Below are positions 1 to 9,232 of a stretch of DNA of 64,000 bases, piece after piece. The stretch's first letter is position 1. Each line of letters opens with the position of its first letter. The notes beneath the pieces were generated by a model that did not search any database, was not told where the DNA came from, and worked only from the letters and a program-made list of their open reading frames with translations. The stretch comes from Oreohelix idahoensis. Taxonomy: Eukaryota > Mollusca > Gastropoda > Stylommatophora > Oreohelicidae. The DNA lies in the NCBI GenBank assembly GCA_024509875.1, contig JAMPIV010012239.1, positions 207,501-271,500 of the forward strand, given 5' to 3'. Made by a program: the position numbers and the translations under genes.

Positions 1-1174
1 GCGTGTTAGCAACTTACGTTATAAGCAGCGAATTGTGATAGAATTTCTCGTTGCAGAGAAGGAAACTGTTGTGAGCATTCACAAGCGTCTATGTGATGTG
101 TATGGGAGTTTTGCAGTCGACAGGAGTACAGTCTGTCGCTGGGTTTAGAGAATAAAAGAATCAAGAAGTGGAGATACGGAGCTGCTTGATCGGCCGCGCT
201 GTGGACGTCCTGCCACAGCCACCAACGCAGAAATGTTGAAATGCGCTGAGGGCATTATTCTTACTGATAGGTGAATCACTACTCAACAATTAGCCTTAGA
301 GCTGTCAGTCAGCATTGGTAGTGCAAAAGCAGTTATAAAAACTCTCGGATTTTCTAAGGTTTACGCAAGATGGGTTCCTCGAAGTCTCACAAATGACCAC
401 CGATTGCAAAGGAAAGCAATTTCTTCTGAATTGTTGGAGCGTTTCAATGCTGATGGAGAGAACTTTTTGGCTAAGATCGTTACAGGTGACGAAACCTGGG
501 CACATCATTTTGATTCTGAGACAAAAAGACAGTCAATGGAGTGGCATCATCCGCAATCACCACGAAGAAAGAAATTCAAGACAATTCCTTCAGCTGGAAA
601 GGTCATGATCACTGTCTTTTGAGACATTGAAGGTGTGATTCTTGTGGACGTTATGCCAAGAGGAGAGACAATCAATTCGCAAGCTTACATTAAGACATTG
701 AAAAAACTCAATCAACGTTTTCGCAGAGTTCGGCCTCATAAGAATCCAGCAGACCTGTTTCTCCTTCACGACAATGCGCGACCTCACACAAGTCTGGCAA
801 CACGGGAAGCAATCACCAAATTGGGTTGGACTGTACTACTCCATCCACCCTATAGTCCCGATTTGGCACCCTCTGATTTTCAACTATTTGGTCCACTTAA
901 AGATGCACTCCGTGGGACAAGGTTTGAGAATGATGAAGGAGTGATTCATGCAGCGAAGAAATGGCTACATGATCAAGACAAAATCTGGTACGGGCTAGGA
1001 ATACATGCACTTGTTTCGCGCTGGCATATAGCCGTACAATTTGATTGGGATTATGTTGAATAATACCGATGTTTACAAGACATATTCATGTATATTGTGT
1101 ATAAATTTCATGCTTTTTGAATAAACAGCTCCTGAGAAAAACGATGTGGTGCATTACTTTATGAACGCCCCTCG
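1..1174 (+). mobile_element. Mariner DNA transposon, left end outside the window
   Basis: Cut-and-paste DNA transposon of the Tc1/mariner superfamily. The right terminal inverted repeat ends near 1174 with ...GAACGCCCCTCG followed by TA (1175-1176), the dinucleotide target used by mariners. The left end lies before base 1. The element is nearly filled by one transposase frame (2-1063) and a short 3' non-coding stretch with AATAAA near 1120. It sits next to a minus-strand LINE relic, whose linker region appears to be interrupted exactly at the TA, so the mariner probably landed in that LINE. It is dead because its transposase has three in-frame stops. Confidence 0.9.
2..1063 (+). pseudogene. 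Mariner transposase, D,D34D type, broken by three stops
   Basis: Transposase cutting and joining DNA at TA sites. One frame runs through, starting in the N-terminal helix-turn-helix region (SNLRYKQRIVIEFLVAEKE at base 8). In-frame stops lie at 146-148 (TAG), 272-274 (TGA) and 620-622 (TGA, where a Trp is expected). The catalytic core is readable: first Asp in VTGDETW near 490, second in LLHDNARPH near 770, third in YSPDLAPSD near 870, with 34 residues between the second and third, the mariner signature. The C-terminus ends normally at TAA 1061-1063. No frameshift is seen, only point stops. The 5' end of the gene is outside the window. Confidence 0.92.
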
Positions 1175-1176
1175 TA

Positions 1177-2450
1177 ATTGTGTCTCTGTCGGTTTCTTGT
1201 TCAGAGTTTCTCTGAAATGCGCTGCCCATCTTGTTTCCTCTGCTGTCGTGATAAGATTACCTTGCCTATCTCTTACTAATGTAATAATGTTTGCACCTCG
1301 TTTTCCGCTGATGAATTTAGTTATTTTGTATACTGTGCTTTGTTCATTTCTCAGTGCTGCCTCTTCTGCCTGTCTAGCAAGATCGTCTAGGAAATTCCTT
1401 TTGTTGGCTCGGGATTGGCGTTTAACTTCCTTGTCCAGCTGACTGTACTGTTCGCTATATAGTTACTTTAACCGTGGGACTTCGATTCTGTTTTCTTTCC
1501 TTTCATTTCCGTTCTCATCGTTATGGTGTTTAATTTTTCTGGTGTTATCCAGTCTTGCTTGTTCCTTTCCTGGAATCCCAAGCATGATTTGCTGCTTTCC
1601 TAATATATTGTTGAAATGGTGTGGAATTTCTGGTCTATATCATGAGTCAATGTCTTTTCCTGACTTTTGGCAAATTGATATCGTTTCTTTATGTCAGCCG
1701 CAAAAGCTTTTCTGGTAAGGGGGTCCTTCAATTTGCTGATGTCAAATCTTTTCTGTGTAGTTACAGTTGGTCCAGCCGTTCTTAGTTTCACTTTCAGTTT
1801 TGCTACAACTAAATAGTGAAACCTTCCCACATCAGCACCTCTTCTTACCTTCACATCTTGTAATGCATGTCTTCATCTACCGTTAATCATGATGTGGTGT
1901 ATCTGGTTTCTGTCCCGACCATTTGGTGATTCCTATGTTAATTTGTGAATTTCTTTATGCGGGAAAAATGTTCCTCCATTGACCAGGTTGTTAATGCTAC
2001 AGAAACTTATTAATTTATCCTCATTTTCTTTTGCTGTTCCGCTGCCGCATTTCCCCATTACTCTTTCATTACATGTAGTGTGAACCAACTTTCGCATTTA
2101 GGTCTCCCATTACTATAATAAGATCATATATTGGTGTGTCTTCTACTTCTTTCTGCAGTTGTTGATAGAATTCATCCTTGATTTTTTCATCGCTATCATT
2201 CGTTGGTGCGTAGCATTGTATTATTGTAGTATTGGTGAATCTCCCTCTCAATCTTAATCTACCAGTCTGTTGTTAATGGGTTTCCATTCCAGTAATGTCC
2301 TTTCTATTCATTTCTGTAGAATAATGACTACGCCTTCATTGGGCTGTCCATCGTCTCTTCCAGAGTAAAGTACTGTTTCTCCTGTTGCTGTTTTAACTTT
2401 TCCTGCCCCTGCCCATCTGCTCTCGTTTATCCACGTTTCTCTTAATTAAT
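1177..2450 (-). pseudogene. LINE relic: apurinic-type endonuclease and linker before RT
   Basis: Fragment of a non-LTR retrotransposon ORF, read on the minus strand from about 2450 down to 1177. Recognisable pieces are an endonuclease start around 2330-2440 (motif GRDDGQPNEG), the segment IIQCYAPTNDSDEKI (about 2170-2230), the catalytic-loop motif GDLNAKVG near 2090, and a GADVGRFHYLV-like segment near 1840 where functional copies read SDH. Below 1600 comes the charged linker that precedes the RT domain. Multiple stops and frameshifts are present. This endonuclease type is often annotated in invertebrates as craniofacial-development-protein-2-like; it is a LINE domain. The RT domain would lie beyond the mariner, outside the window. 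Exact clade not assigned (RTE-like suspected). Confidence 0.8.
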
Positions 2451-2462
2451 CTTTTATATTTA

Positions 2463-2640
2463 TTTGTTATGAATTTCCCTTTTAAATTCTTTCTTTGCCC
2501 CTCCGTTTTTCTTTAATGTATCCTTGATGAAGATCTGGCCGTAACGTTGACAATTTTGTGTATGTACTGTGTCCTAGTATAAAGATGTACATATGTTTTT
2601 GTTAACCCAACTTTAATCAAACTGGTAATAAATTATGGAC
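2463..2640 (+). repeat. Possible relic of a Penelope-like 3' end
   Basis: Contains TGATGAAG...GGCCGTAACGTTGAC at about 2525-2552, close in form to the 3' motif of the Penelope-like element further on (CTGACGAAGG...GGCCGTAACGTAGAC at 55121-55150). Nothing else in the stretch is recognisable. It could be a short truncated PLE tail; the match is short, so this is tentative. Confidence 0.3.
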
Positions 2641-2684
2641 TTTCTTCCTCAGAAACCAGATCCGGTGCTACCATTAAACTAAGA

Positions 2685-2717
2685 AATGGGCTGACCTAAC
2701 TGTGACTGATTTGTAAT
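2685..2717 (+). repeat. Left stub of the minisatellite interrupted by element E2
   Basis: The bases ATGGGCTGACCTAACTG...GATTTGTAAT match the unit of the array at 27270-27790 (ATGGGCTGAGATAACTGG...GATTTGTAAT). Its last five bases, GTAAT (2713-2717), are repeated at 27270-27274. This is therefore the left part of one array split by E2. Confidence 0.75.
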
Positions 2718-3624
2718 TGTTACGCACAGATTTTTCTGAGTCAATATATTTACTTGTCTTGTTTGTACACTTTAATTTTTGTAAGGAAAGGTGCATAACT
2801 CTTGGTTATCTGAGGTTACATTTTCAATGGTTGTTACCCGCTCTTGTGTTTTAACCTGCCGGTCTATTATTAGATCTATGTCTGGTTGTTATCCTTATAT
2901 GGCTCGTATAGGTCAGCTTTTCTTGGAATGTTTGCAACCAGAGTTGATGTTTATTCCCTGACCATATAAGGCTCGATTTGGTCAGTATCTTTGCTTGGTA
3001 TGTGTCCAACATCGTCCCGTTTGAGTTTAACTCAGGGGTCAAGCGCTACTGCGCATGTGTCGAATTTAGGGTTGTTTGAGAAAGACTTCGGTTTCAGGAG
3101 TCTAGCAAAGGTTTCGATCAGAGCGAAACGCGTTTCAGCGACCGTGATAATTTTTGACGGGGAAATGGAAGTCCTCTTGTGTTGTTAGTTTATCTACAGA
3201 TGATTTTCCTCATGTGATTCAAAACGCCTGGAGGCGTGTGAGTTGTGGTGTTTATTTCTGAAGAAAGGTAATTGCTCTTCATATTATTATTTGTCGCCAG
3301 CTTTAATGATTGACATTTTGGTAGTCTGCTTGCTAGCTTTCCCACTGGGCGGGAAAGAGTCTACTGTCATGAGAAGTTTCAGCTCACGACTCACCATGTC
3401 TTTTTATGCATCGGGTTGGTGCCTGCCCGAAGGGCTATCTGTTCGTTGAACTCTGTTGCTCCGGCGGTATCACGTCGGTCAAGGTTTTACACCTTTACTA
3501 CTAAAGGAACTTAGAGGACATTGCCTGATGTACTCCAGAAGATATGTCTGTCTTGCTGGGGGTCAGAAAAGGAGAGTTGATTTAATCTCCTACATCTAGA
3601 TATTTTGGCTGTAGCTAGAAAAGG
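2718..3624 (+). repeat. E2 5' LTR, left piece
   Basis: Matches the first ~900 bp of the 3' LTR (25757-26650), starting TGTTACGC. It stops after GAAAAGG at 3618-3624, where the TIR-bounded insertion begins. About 110 bp present in the 3' LTR (26651-26763) are missing from both 5' pieces, so there was also a small deletion at the insertion point. Confidence 0.9.
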
Positions 3625-3745
3625 AGGTTCTTGTGCGTTAATTCACCGGATAATCAAATTCTGGATATTTATTACCAAAACTGACAACCGTACTTTTTCT
3701 TGACTGAAAAAGGTTGATTTCATATTGTGATTTGGGAGGCAAGTT

Positions 3746-3828
3746 AAAAAAAAAAAAAAAAAGTTTCTCGTGCATTCTTAGTTGACACGCTTACGACAGA
3801 CCCCCCCCCAAACCCCCCCCCCCCCCCC
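3746..3828. repeat. Homopolymer runs A(17) and C(9)-AAA-C(16)
   Basis: Poly-A at 3746-3762 and poly-C at 3801-3809 and 3813-3828, in the left arm of the TIR element. Run lengths may be inexact because of sequencing error. No gene seen around them. Confidence 0.8.
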
Positions 3829-3912
3829 GTATTTTTTTTAAACTTTATAAACCAATAGAACGGAATTGAATCGGTTCTACAAGTTAACGGTACACAGGAA
3901 ACAAGGGAAATC

Positions 3913-4037
3913 GCTGCCGTTGCCTTCTCTAACTCAAGATCAGAGTGAGGTACCCATTTACAGCTGGTTAGACTGATGCGTGACCCTGTTCCCTTCCTCG
4001 CTGCCGTAGCCTTCTCTAACTCAAGATCAGAGTCAGG
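3913..4037 (+). repeat. 87-bp minisatellite, left part
   Basis: About one and a half units of the array that continues at 14458, with landmarks TACCCATTTACAGCTGG, GCGTGACCCTG and AACTCAAGATCAGAGTCAGG. E1 is inserted after CAGG (4034-4037); the next unit resumes with TACCC at 14458. Confidence 0.85.
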
Positions 4038-4042
4038 AAGAC

Positions 4043-5614
4043 TGTAAAGGGCAATTTTTACTATCTTGCAATATAATACATTTATATACTTATTATGTTC
4101 GCAAATATTTTGGAAGCAAAGTATTTCCTTTTTTAAGTGCTTAAGGAGAAGTCATTTTTGGGTTGCTTCCCTTGAAAATAGTTCTGTCATCTTCGATCGG
4201 ACTCCGCAGACGACTCTAGGCCTACTGCGATTTATTCTGTGGCTGGGTAGGAATAGATTGTTCTTGCTTCAGTATATCTATGGCCTGAATTTATACGTAG
4301 TGTTTGTATGAGTAGGACGAGTCTGTCTTATATATGGATATCTTTGCATTTCTAAGTCGAACTAATTTGGTTGTCGCTAGAAAAGGTCAAAGGCTATGCA
4401 GCGGAAGTATCGCTAGCAAGGGGTGTGATCCATGGCTGTCATCCTGTGAGGATGCCGAGTTTTGTTGTAGCAGGCTTTTTTGCCGAAATAGTGATCTATA
4501 TATGGATGGGGAAAAGTGATAATCATTTAGACATGTTGTATGTACTTTACCCCAGTGTTTATTCTCTTTTGCCAAGGAATGGCAAAGTTATATTTCGCAT
4601 AAAAAGGTAAAACCACAATTTATTGTGAACTTGGGCTTCGCCATCGTTGTTGATAAGCAGATGCACAGTGGTACTTTTAAAAAGAATATCCATTCAAAGG
4701 AAGAAGACATTCCTATGTATCAGCACTAGATTGTATGATATTATTCAATTACCTCTATGAGAGAAGCTATGAAGAAATGAGGACATTTAATGAATGACTA
4801 ATTTTGGTCTATATTCTATAGTGAGTGAAGCTCACGAGAGAGAGAACAGCCATGTTGAAATTCATATACTTTGTATTTATCGAGTGAGAAAAAGGGATGC
4901 CTGTACTATCGCTCGATGAACCAAGAGATCACTGCTACGTGTGAGAACCCATGTCTGGGATTCCTATATTATGAAATATATATATATTGAACTTTACGTG
5001 AAGGAATATTCGCTAGACGAGGTTAGGTCTAGGAGCCTTCCTATATATTGGTTTTGGTCTGACGTGCCCAGTCAGTAAAGCCAGATGATTTACATGATGG
5101 AACGCTGAATGCTTATTTACGAATGCTCCATTATGATATTTGCCAAGCATGAATGCTAACTTAAGATGATATTCCTGTGATCAACATTATGCTGTCTATG
5201 TCGACATTTGTTCCTGTAACCATACACGTACTGTCCAAGTGTGCGTCCCATTAAATGTTATAAAAGACCACCGTAGTTCCAGTACTTCTTGAATTCGAAC
5301 AGTGTGAGTATGAGTGATGTACTACCAACCTGTCAACTCTATCGAATCATTCTACCATTCGCGTACTGACATTCAGATACACACTCATTGTTTACACTCA
5401 CATTCTTGCCGGAGCCTCATCACGTTCCAGGACAAGATGACCTGTATGACCAAAACTGTGCTGGGTTTGATGAGTTGACAATCGTTACACTTTGCTACAC
5501 CAGTCCCAACATCTACATTTATCCACTGGTGGACATTCACATCATTTAACAAATAAAGCATGATTCAACAACTAGTAGCCAGTATGAGTTAACAACTACA
5601 CAAAGAGTTTAACA
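4043..5614 (+). repeat. E1 5' LTR
   Basis: Begins TGTAAAGGGC, ends TTTAACA. A TATA-like box lies at 5259-5266 and AATAAA at 5552-5557, which places transcription start and polyadenylation near the right end, so U3 is long. The short open frames inside (e.g. 4066-4311, 4371-4610) occur in both LTR copies and look non-coding. Confidence 0.95.
5259..5266 (+). promoter_or_regulatory. TATA box TATAAAAG in E1 5' LTR
   Basis: TATAAAAG, repeated at 13413-13420 in the 3' LTR. It is about 290 bp upstream of AATAAA and 350 bp from the LTR end, a reasonable place for the U3/R border. Confidence 0.6.
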
Positions 5615-6895
5615 ACTGGTGTGCCAGCTTCCTGGGTCAACCTGCACAGTGACCATATTGAGAAGTAAACTACTGAGACCAGACGTTCCTTGGGGTCTGT
5701 TACGACACACAAATACATCAACAGTACAACTCTACAGTGATGTCAGCGTGACCTGTCCTGTCGAGAGTATGCAGTAACTAGGTCAGGGTTTGTTGACATT
5801 TGGTTCATTGGACATTTGCCATACAACTGACAGTGTTACACAGCAAGCTTGGTTGAAACATAGAACATTACACATCAGGACTGGAGAATATTTGACAGTG
5901 TTTGCGAAAGAAAATGTTATTGAACTGAGAAGTCCTACATTGATTGTTATCATTCAAATCAACGATGGAGCTTCTATTTCTGTGTTGAATTTAAAATAAT
6001 TAGACCAGAAGTATTTGTTTAATAAAGTACCACAGTACTGTACTATTAGGCAGTGTAACTGAGCCTTCATTCCAACACATTCTTTCTGCAACACTCTATT
6101 TACATCATATTGCCATACTATTTATGCATTTATGTATTTATGTTTAACTATTTATATGTGATATTTGTTTGTATCCAGCGGGTTGTTGTTTCGGTTGGGC
6201 GGTGTCACACAGCAGAGTATCCCACGTAATAGAGGGTCTGATGTGTGCGTTTCTATAGGTGCAATTTTCTTTATTGAAAATTTGCTGCGACAGCTGTTGC
6301 TATTAGTGTTAGCTGTGAAGTCTGTACTCATTGTTGTTTTTGTAATATTCCTCTGTTCTTTAGTTTGTTTTGATTTGTTTGTAATTTGTTGGTCTACCCT
6401 ATTCTATCTTTCAGTTCTATTCTCAATTTATATTTATATACTGTGGCGTTATTTGTATTTGTTATCCTCGTGCGGTTTATCTTTTATTGTTTTTCCCATT
6501 TGATTTATTTCATTTCCGCAAATGTTTTCATGTTCTTCTGTATAACTGTTTTGTTTTGTGCCTGATCGACATACACTATTTAAAATATAGTTGATCATAT
6601 AAATTGATGTACAAGAATCAACTGATAGTTAATTGCTATTACTAAAGGTACACAGTTGATGACATAAAACACTATTTCTGGTGCACTGCACTTATATTAT
6701 AGAGTGAACCAGCAACTTATAGCTGTTATTATATAAGGATTTATACAAGACCTTTGTAAGGCTTGTTTCCCACAGTGATTGGGATAGTTAAGTACTATTT
6801 TTCCACAGGTTAATAAGTTATCATACAAGGTCTTTGATTAAGACTAAGAAAGTGAATTTATTTACTTTTGCAAATTACTGATCTTATTAGACAAG
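5615..6895 (+). other. E1 leader (5' UTR) with stem-loops
   Basis: Long untranslated leader, 1.28 kb. The T-rich part at 6280-6500 resembles the leaders of E2-E4. At 6743-6786 a stem-loop pair is seen: ACAAGACCTTTGTAAGGCTTGT, next to CCCA...TGGGA. A second ACAAGGTCTTTGATTAAGAC copy lies at 6832-6851. The short frames 5790-5999 and 6165-6503 have no recognisable product and are probably chance. Confidence 0.6.
5617..5628 (+). other. E1 primer-binding site
   Basis: TGGTGTGCCAGC, two bases after the LTR end (AACA-AC-TGG). The same form TGGTGNNCCAG follows the LTR in E2, E3 and E4. The primer tRNA is not identified. Confidence 0.6.
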
Positions 6896-9232
6896 ATGTC
6901 TACCTTAGATTATTTTATCACACAAGGCAGGGCTCTTGATATAACTGGTCAGCAATTAGAACAATGGGCAGTTGCTCAATATGACAAAGCATTAGCTGCA
7001 GAAGAGAGAAAACTTGCTGCTGCTGCTGAAGAAAGAAAAGCATTGATTGAAGAAAAGAAATTAGAAGCTGAGGAAAAAAAATTACAAAGAGAGGATGAAC
7101 AAAAGAAATTGCAGATACAGACTGATGAAAAAAGATTCCAGATGGAAATGGAAAAAGAGAAAAGAAAGGATGAAGCTACAGCAGAAGAGAGAAAATTACA
7201 AGCTGAAGCTCAAGAAAAAAAAGCAATAAGAGAACATGAACACCAAAAAGAACTTTTAGCATTTGAGTTAGAAAAGTTAAAGTTAACAAACATAAGTAAT
7301 GTTAATCAAGCATCTAGTGGTAATGGTAAACCCTTTACTTACAAGGTCAAGGTACCAGCGTTCAACCCTTCCAGTGATGACATAACATTCTGGCTAAACA
7401 GATTTGAACGCTCGTGTCGAGCACATAATGTGGACAAATCACAATATGCTAACCAGTTATCAGAAAATCTGAAAGGTGATTCTCTGACTAGTTTAAGTTT
7501 GGTTGAAGAGGCTGACAAAGATAACTATGATGTTATTAGGGCAGCCTTGTTAAAGAAGTATCAGTTGTCTGAAGAGGGTTATCGGAAGTTGTTTAAGACA
7601 ATGGTGCCTGAGGCAGGTGTAGAATTCTCAGAATTCATTGCAAGAACACGTCTTACATTTGATCGTTGGATTGAGCTATCCAAAACAGAAAAGACTTATG
7701 AAGCCCTTATGGACTTGATACTCAGAGACAAGATTATGTCAAGTATAAATAAACCTTTCCTCGAATTCTTACATGAGCGTAAACCTAAGTCTCTAAAAGA
7801 AATGGAACAGTATTGTACCCAATACGTCACTGCACATCCGGACGTATCTATTAGCAACAGTAAGGTTAAAGAAGGTATGCCAGTTGCTTCTGCAACACCA
7901 TACAACCCTAATCACTCTCACAAATTCCAAGGACCTCAAAATAGGTTTAATAAAAAAGGTAACTATTACAGTTATCAGAACCAAGGTAACCAATCATTTC
8001 AGGGTTCTTCTTCGAATACCTGGAGAAGAGCTGACAGCCCTCGATTCAGGGGTGGTCATAATTACAGGAACTTTCGCAAAGGAAGTCATTCTAGAAACTA
8101 TCCAAGTTTTCCTTCATGGAGACAACAGGATCATAATTACCGAGATACTCATTATAATGAATATGATGATAGTAACCAAAGGAGCTATGATTCAAACCCG
8201 AGTAGGGGTTATAATAGTGGAAACAATGATAAGTACAGAGGCAATAATAACAGAGGTAGAGCACAATTCAAAAAACATAAAGCTCATTACCAGGCGAACT
8301 CTGCACAGCAAGAGTCCCACGAAGCCTATAAACAAAATAAAGATAATGATGACTCTAATAATATGGCATGTGCCGCTTTTGATTTTGGGAGAGCATCTCA
8401 GTGCCCCCAATGCAAAACATTATTTGAGCCAACCACAGTGTCTACTTTAAGCTGTGGCCATCCTCTTCCCGCTCTTCCTGCGTCAATCGCGCATGATGGG
8501 AGAGGTTCTCTTGTCTTACACAAAGGTTTGGTAAATGACAATCCAGTCTCAGTACTTTTTGATTCTGGATGCACAACTATTGGGGTTAGGCAGTCACTCA
8601 TAGATCCTTCTTATTCTACAGGCAAAGTAGTCAAATGCGTAACATTTGGCGGCACCATAGAGAAATACTCTACCGCTATCATTAGGATTGCTACTCCTTT
8701 CTTCACAGGAGATGTACACGCATGTCTTTTGCCGAATCCGATCGCTGATCTTATCATCGGTCGCATTCACGGAGTCAAAGAATGCACTCCGGAGCAAATT
8801 TCCGTTTGGGAAAATCAAAATATGCAATCTGCTAATGCAGTAGTCACTAGAGCTCAAGCTCTCAATATGCCTGAAACTTCATCTGTTGAAGATAATGAAG
8901 TGCATAACCGAGATGATCCCTTGGTAATTTCTCGTGACTCGTTTATAAAACAACAAGAAGAAGATCCGACTCTTAAGAAATTCTTCACTCTTGTAACGAA
9001 AGGTGATCCGAATAAAGATTCAAATTGTAAATCTTGGATTACAATGAAGAATGGCGTACTTGTACGTATGGTGCAAGACTCCACTAAGTCAAGTCATTCT
9101 CAGATTCTTGTACCCAAGAATTTGAGAGTTAAGATCTTACAACATGCACACGACTCTCAGTGTGCTGGTCACACATGGGTTTTTCCCGTACTAAGTCAAG
9201 AGTTCTTGCGGCTTTCTTTTGGCCTTTTGTGA
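6896..9232 (+). CDS. E1 Gag-protease, entering integrase; frame broken near 9172
   Basis: First half of the E1 polyprotein, 778 aa as it stands. Residues 1-25 are a conserved N-terminal motif (LDYFITQGRAL...). About 30-135 is a highly charged coiled coil (EEKKL repeats). About 150-315 is the capsid region (ITFWLNRFERS, YEALMDLILRDKIMS, LHERKPKSLKEMEQYC), of the kind from which the vertebrate SCAN domain is thought to derive. About 345-470 is an N/R/G/Y-rich nucleocapsid-like tract with no CCHC knuckle. A CPQC...CGHP cluster follows at ~502-520. The aspartic protease has DSG at ~556 (LFDSGCTTIG) and IIGRIHG at ~620. The frame then reaches the integrase zinc region (HAHDSQCAGH) and is thrown off by a 2-bp insertion (CACACATGG for CACATGG). 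The last ~20 residues are out of frame. Start ATG at 6896 follows the leader; E3 starts at the same motif. Confidence 0.93.
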   Translation: MSTLDYFITQGRALDITGQQLEQWAVAQYDKALAAEERKLAAAAEERKALIEEKKLEAEEKKLQREDEQKKLQIQTDEKRFQMEMEKEKRKDEATAEERKLQAEAQEKKAIREHEHQKELLAFELEKLKLTNISNVNQASSGNGKPFTYKVKVPAFNPSSDDITFWLNRFERSCRAHNVDKSQYANQLSENLKGDSLTSLSLVEEADKDNYDVIRAALLKKYQLSEEGYRKLFKTMVPEAGVEFSEFIARTRLTFDRWIELSKTEKTYEALMDLILRDKIMSSINKPFLEFLHERKPKSLKEMEQYCTQYVTAHPDVSISNSKVKEGMPVASATPYNPNHSHKFQGPQNRFNKKGNYYSYQNQGNQSFQGSSSNTWRRADSPRFRGGHNYRNFRKGSHSRNYPSFPSWRQQDHNYRDTHYNEYDDSNQRSYDSNPSRGYNSGNNDKYRGNNNRGRAQFKKHKAHYQANSAQQESHEAYKQNKDNDDSNNMACAAFDFGRASQCPQCKTLFEPTTVSTLSCGHPLPALPASIAHDGRGSLVLHKGLVNDNPVSVLFDSGCTTIGVRQSLIDPSYSTGKVVKCVTFGGTIEKYSTAIIRIATPFFTGDVHACLLPNPIADLIIGRIHGVKECTPEQISVWENQNMQSANAVVTRAQALNMPETSSVEDNEVHNRDDPLVISRDSFIKQQEEDPTLKKFFTLVTKGDPNKDSNCKSWITMKNGVLVRMVQDSTKSSHSQILVPKNLRVKILQHAHDSQCAGHTWVFPVLSQEFLRLSFGLL

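Noticed and set aside
4066..4610. Small open frames duplicated at 12218-12762 as possible genes
   Set aside because: They are duplicated only because they lie in the two E1 LTRs.
7884..8450. 188-codon overlapping frame in the E1 nucleocapsid region, with similar open frames in E3 (47504-47941), E4 (33307-33714) and E2
   Set aside because: Tempting as a conserved overlapping gene, but the start is TTG, the product is Ile/Thr/Val filler, and the AAT/AGA/GGT-rich codons of the main frame explain the lack of stops.
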